Below are positions 33,473 through 33,886 of a stretch of DNA of 33,886 nucleotides, in pieces. The position numbers and the translations under genes are program-made. Numbering within the stretch: the first letter of the stretch is position 1; the number at the start of each line of letters is the position of its first letter. The notes below the pieces were generated by a model. It did no database searches and was not told the origin of the DNA. It saw nothing but the letters and a program-made list of their open reading frames with translations. Source of the stretch: Clostridia bacterium (GTDB lineage: Bacteria; Bacillota; Clostridia; Christensenellales; Borkfalkiaceae); the NCBI GenBank assembly GCA_017465865.1, contig JAFTVF010000018.1, positions 1 through 33,886 on the forward strand. Reading direction: 5' to 3'.

Positions 33473-33600
33473 ACGGCGGGGCAGATACTAGGCGAAAGCG
33501 GATAAACGCGAAAAGATCGGCGTTCTGCCCTAAAAATTTCGCTGTGTAAAAAAACTTGAAAATTTTTGAAAAAAAGTTGTAGAAAAAATCGAAAAAACGC

Positions 33601-33629
33601 TTGACAAATAAGTTCAAATAGATTATTAT
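33601..33629 (+). promoter_or_regulatory. Promoter of the tRNA cluster
   Basis: TTGACA (33601-33606) and TATTAT (33624-33629) with a 17-base spacer. Start expected near 33636, about 28 bases before tRNA-Asp. Confidence 0.88.
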
Positions 33630-33663
33630 ATACAGGCACTGTTTGAGAGCGACTTGTAAAAAT

Positions 33664-33740
33664 GGCCCAGTAGCTCAGTTGGTTAGAGCGCCAGCCTGTC
33701 ACGCTGGAGGTCGACGGTTCGAGCCCGTTCTGGGTCGCCA
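33664..33740 (+). tRNA. tRNA-Asp (GTC), second copy
   Basis: 77 bases with encoded CCA, anticodon GUC, identical to the copy at 11690-11766 in opposite orientation. First gene of a plus-strand cluster. Confidence 0.97.
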
Positions 33741-33745
33741 AACAT

Positions 33746-33821
33746 GCCTTGGTAGCTCAGTTGGTAGAGCAGCAGACTGAAAATCTGCCTGTCGGTGGTT
33801 CGATTCCGCCCCAAGGCACCA
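33746..33821 (+). tRNA. tRNA-Phe (GAA)
   Basis: 76 bases with encoded CCA. Acceptor GCCTTGG pairs with CCAAGGC, discriminator A; the anticodon loop CTGAAAA gives GAA. It starts 5 bases after tRNA-Asp. Confidence 0.97.
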
Positions 33822-33824
33822 CAC

Positions 33825-33886
33825 GCCGGTGTAGCTCAATTGGCAGAGCAGCTGATTTGTAATCAGCAGGTTGTGGGTTCGAGTCC
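33825..33886 (+). tRNA. tRNA-Thr (TGT), cut by the right edge
   Basis: The first 62 bases of a tRNA starting GCCGGTG. The anticodon stem GCTGA/TCAGC encloses the loop TTTGTAA, giving UGU. The T-loop begins GGTTCGAGTCC; the acceptor 3' half is outside the window. Confidence 0.93.

Noticed and set aside
33473-33560. GGGCAGA/TCTGCCC pair after the serine dehydratase gene as a terminator
   Set aside because: The loop is 39 bases and no T run follows at once; the terminator of this gene was not identified.
1-33886. CRISPR array, prophage or complete insertion sequence
   Set aside because: No regularly spaced direct repeats, cas, phage structural, integrase or transposase genes were seen; the MBG repeats are protein-coding and diverged.

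Overview
The window reads as chromosomal DNA of a spore-forming, Gram-positive bacterium of the Clostridia (Bacillota). The evidence is a complete spoIIAA-spoIIAB-sigF operon, the prs-pth-mfd-foldase gene order, strong Shine-Dalgarno sites on most genes, housekeeping-type TTGACA/TATAAT promoters with 16-17 base spacers, and tRNA genes with encoded CCA ends. Base composition looks balanced. The long surface proteins and glycan genes suggest a gut or other host-associated species, which is inference.

Layout. (1) 1-7861: a surface-protein operon. It has the tail of an AAA-type ATPase cut by the left edge, a membrane-anchored transglutaminase-like protein set among MBG/YDG repeats, and a 1,668-residue membrane-anchored protein built from about 15 MBG/YDG repeats. 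(2) 7918-11636: a carbohydrate cassette. An AraC regulator is divergent from a DMT-family transporter, a cytoplasmic beta-propeller glycosidase-like protein and a SASA/SGNH carbohydrate esterase. (3) 11690-11863: tRNA-Asp and tRNA-Ile(CAU) on the minus strand. (4) 12029-13538: the spoIIA operon. Its terminator is separated from sigF by a 272-base TA-flanked inverted-repeat element (MITE-like). (5) 13884-24132: a housekeeping block with a CPBP protease, rlmH, an M14 peptidase, tadA, prs, pth, mfd and a PrsA/SurA-like lipoprotein. (6) 24200-27705: two MATE transporters with a small bPH-like membrane protein between them on the minus strand. (7) 27752-29682: a second divergent AraC/DMT pair. (8) 29758-32199: a promoter, a 5' hairpin, a 37-codon small gene and a secreted Big2/lectin-like surface protein. 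(9) 32282-33472: a single-chain iron-sulfur L-serine dehydratase. (10) 33601-33886: a tRNA cluster Asp-Phe-Thr running off the right edge.

Main points of interest: the ATPase/transglutaminase/MBG-array operon, a candidate surface-assembly system; the MITE-like element inserted exactly at the sigF stop codon, with a reconstructable empty site; at least three genes whose promoters sit so close to the start codon that their mRNAs should be leaderless; a 13-base palindrome holding the -35 boxes of two divergent promoters; and the small gene behind a 5'-terminal hairpin. Functions are assigned by motif and context only; no database search was possible.
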